A stretch of 14,370 bases of DNA from Theodoxus fluviatilis. Lineage: Eukaryota > Mollusca > Gastropoda > Cycloneritida > Neritidae. The notes under the pieces were generated by a model. That model was not told the DNA's origin, did not search any database, and saw nothing but the letters and a program-made list of their open reading frames with translations. Both the position numbers and the translations under genes were made by a program. Shown piece by piece: positions 12,863 to 14,370 of the stretch (position 1 is the first letter of the stretch; each line of letters begins with the position of its first letter). Location: positions 1-14,370 of the forward strand of contig JAWQFJ010025591.1 of assembly GCA_034096865.1 (NCBI GenBank), given 5' to 3'.

Positions 12863-13587
12863 TCTGCCCATGCTGCCACGATGCTGATTTTGATGTCGAT
12901 GTCAAGGGTCACCGTTCGTCACAGCATCACATGCACGGGACGTCCTCTCAAGGAAAGAGTGATCTTCTGGAGACAGTTAAACTTGTTCCATAATCTTGAA
13001 ACATTTGCAGTCTAAGTTTTGGTAAGACAACAAGTTTTAAGATCAAGTTTCCACAGTAGAGCTGATGGTTATGTATCGACTTGGTTGCTGTAACTTTTCT
13101 AGCCATGAGATGTACGGCCTTTGGAAACCATAAGCTCCCAGCAAATGCAAAGAAAAATTCTAATTTTTTTCCTGTCTGCTGACAGGTCATGGACACAATA
13201 TCAATACGGCATTCACCATGGGAGCCGTCCATCTTAATTGTTGCTGGGCTGTCCCAGTTGGCAGTGTCACATCGTTCTGTATCTTTCATATAGCGACTCA
13301 TCATCTACATCTGGTGTTCAAACCGCTTTCCACTGTACCCCCGGTCTTATGACCACGATTACTTCTTTACTGGCACCGGGAGACAAACTGACAGGCAGGA
13401 TGCACACAGTCAGGTAACGACACTGTCTCCACTCTCTCGGGTGTATTCCAACCCGACGCTGGCTCACGGCAGCAAAGTATCCTACAGTGTGCCCTCACTG
13501 CCCTCACACGTAACCTGTTGTAGTCCAGGGTGGAGAGAGGCATTGTTGGTTAAGCATCTACCCCGGGGATGCGTTTCTAGAATCCGT
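12863..13587. other. unassigned stretch
   Basis: No gene is secure. A 118-codon minus-strand frame (12948-13304) contains DSPATIKMDGSHGECRIDI, which reads like protein, but it follows an in-frame stop and I recognise no family or clean splice pair. It may be a decayed exon or chance. Confidence 0.45.
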
Positions 13588-13651
13588 CCAGCTTCGGACG
13601 CCACCACTGCCAGCCGCACGCGACTGCAGGTGAGCGTTCCAACCACTGGAC
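13588..13651 (-). mobile_element. possible tRNA-like head of a SINE
   Basis: On the minus strand, AGTGGTTGGAACGCTCACCT resembles the A-box half of a tRNA-derived SINE head, and GGCGTCCGAAGC about 40 bases on resembles a degenerate B box. No intact cloverleaf is visible, so it is not called a tRNA gene. The downstream sequence to about 13547 may belong to the same element. Confidence 0.35.
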
Positions 13652-13742
13652 TTGTCTCCCGACCAGTGCTCGGCGTCCTGACCACAGACTTCGTACCAAG
13701 CCTCATGGCGTTCTCCTGGAACATACCGTTTCCAGTGCAGTT

Positions 13743-13805
13743 TGGATTGATGGATGGAGTTTAAGGGCCTATCAGCCTTGTAGGCTATATAAGGCCACAA
13801 CATTA
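13743..13805 (-). mobile_element. detached SINE 3' tail, minus strand
   Basis: On the minus strand it reads TTGTGGCCTTATATAGCCTA, CAAGGCTGATAGGCCC, TTAAACTCCATCCATCAATC. This is the shared SINE tail with the two-tier hairpin intact (outer GGCCT/AGGCC, inner AGCC/GGCT) and an ATCC-type end. No body lies upstream of it. It is the closest relative of the 60-bp minisatellite unit. Confidence 0.72.
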
Positions 13806-14370
13806 AGAAACACCCATCTTTAAGAAAGAATTAAAACTCTTCTCGACAGTGAGTTCTTATACAGTCCATCTAATTAGTGACATGAAATCAATTAAATCGA
13901 GTCTCACTGCCAACCAGCCAGCAAAGGCTGTGTAGAGCCTTTCAACATGAAGACTCATACAGGACGATTGCCCTATTGCCCTGTCCAGTGCAGTATGGAT
14001 ATACAATATCCTAACCAAGTGTCCAGTATTTACCTATCTGATATCATTACATGCGCAAGATGGAGTAATTAGCTGTGATGCTTGAAAAATATAAAGGTAC
14101 GGAAATCTGAAGTCCTCTGGATTATTGGTCCCGTTTTCCCCCACCTTTTTTTGGATTGGGGGTGGAGGAGAGTGGTCATGAGCAGTCATTCTTTAAGTCA
14201 ACCCATGTGCTTTTCATTGAAACCAAGCACAAATTACGACTGTATTGGAATGTGATTTTTCCATGGACGGTTTAAATTTGCATCTTTCTTTGATTTAATC
14301 GCCATGCAGTGGACTATTACACACACCCTGGTTGAAGAGACTGACCCAACATAGGGATATCCATGACCCA
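13806..14370. other. unassigned stretch to the right edge
   Basis: AT-rich sequence. GTCCAGTGCAGTATGGAT near 13983 resembles CCAGTGCAGTTTGGAT at 13732, perhaps a shared repeat fragment. Nothing else is recognised. Confidence 0.5.

Noticed and set aside
13588..13651. Functional tRNA gene on the minus strand
   Set aside because: The box-like motifs are degenerate and no acceptor stem or cloverleaf can be drawn. A SINE head fits better.

Overview
The window looks like nuclear DNA of an invertebrate animal, most likely a mollusc and probably a gastropod. It has long introns with GT-AG splice sites, dense short interspersed repeats, AAGGTCA-rich repeats of a kind familiar from mollusc genomes, and a LINE fragment. 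It is not bacterial: no operons or ribosome binding sites are visible, and most long open frames are repeats or chance. The species assignment is an inference from general knowledge and could not be searched.

The one cellular gene I can defend runs left to right from 1725 to about 8570. It is the 3' part of a CDKN3/KAP gene (cyclin-dependent kinase inhibitor 3, a dual-specificity phosphatase of the CDK2 T-loop). Four coding exons join in frame: 1725-1947, 3687-3718, 5296-5399 and 7618-7704. Their product matches vertebrate CDKN3 from the segment before CTRGEL to the stop. The exons for the N-terminus lie to the left of the window. The phosphatase P-loop sits in a 32-nt exon, and the usual HC(X)5R signature reads QC(X)5R here. 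A 3' UTR follows to a likely ATTAAA poly(A) signal at 8548.

Layout. 1-1290: 3' end of a non-LTR retrotransposon (CR1/L2/Rex1-like) in the upstream intron, with an intact reverse-transcriptase C-terminus, a G-tract-rich 3' UTR and a TACTGTG terminal repeat. 1948-3686: intron with a C-rich tract and a 60-bp minisatellite of 12 units. 3719-5295: intron with two adjacent SINE-like copies. 5400-7617: intron with a pyrimidine tract and a 1.8-kb, nearly perfect inverted repeat packed with AAGGTCA half-sites. 7705-8570: 3' UTR. 8571-14370: intergenic or unrecognised DNA with another SINE copy on the minus strand, a 0.9-kb 20/16-bp minisatellite, a further SINE copy, a tRNA-like SINE head and a SINE tail fragment.

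The unifying pattern is one SINE family. Four body copies, a detached 3' tail and, by sequence similarity, the 60-bp minisatellite all share a tail containing a two-tier hairpin followed by an ATCC/ACCA simple repeat. No coding system other than CDKN3 and the LINE remnant is supported.
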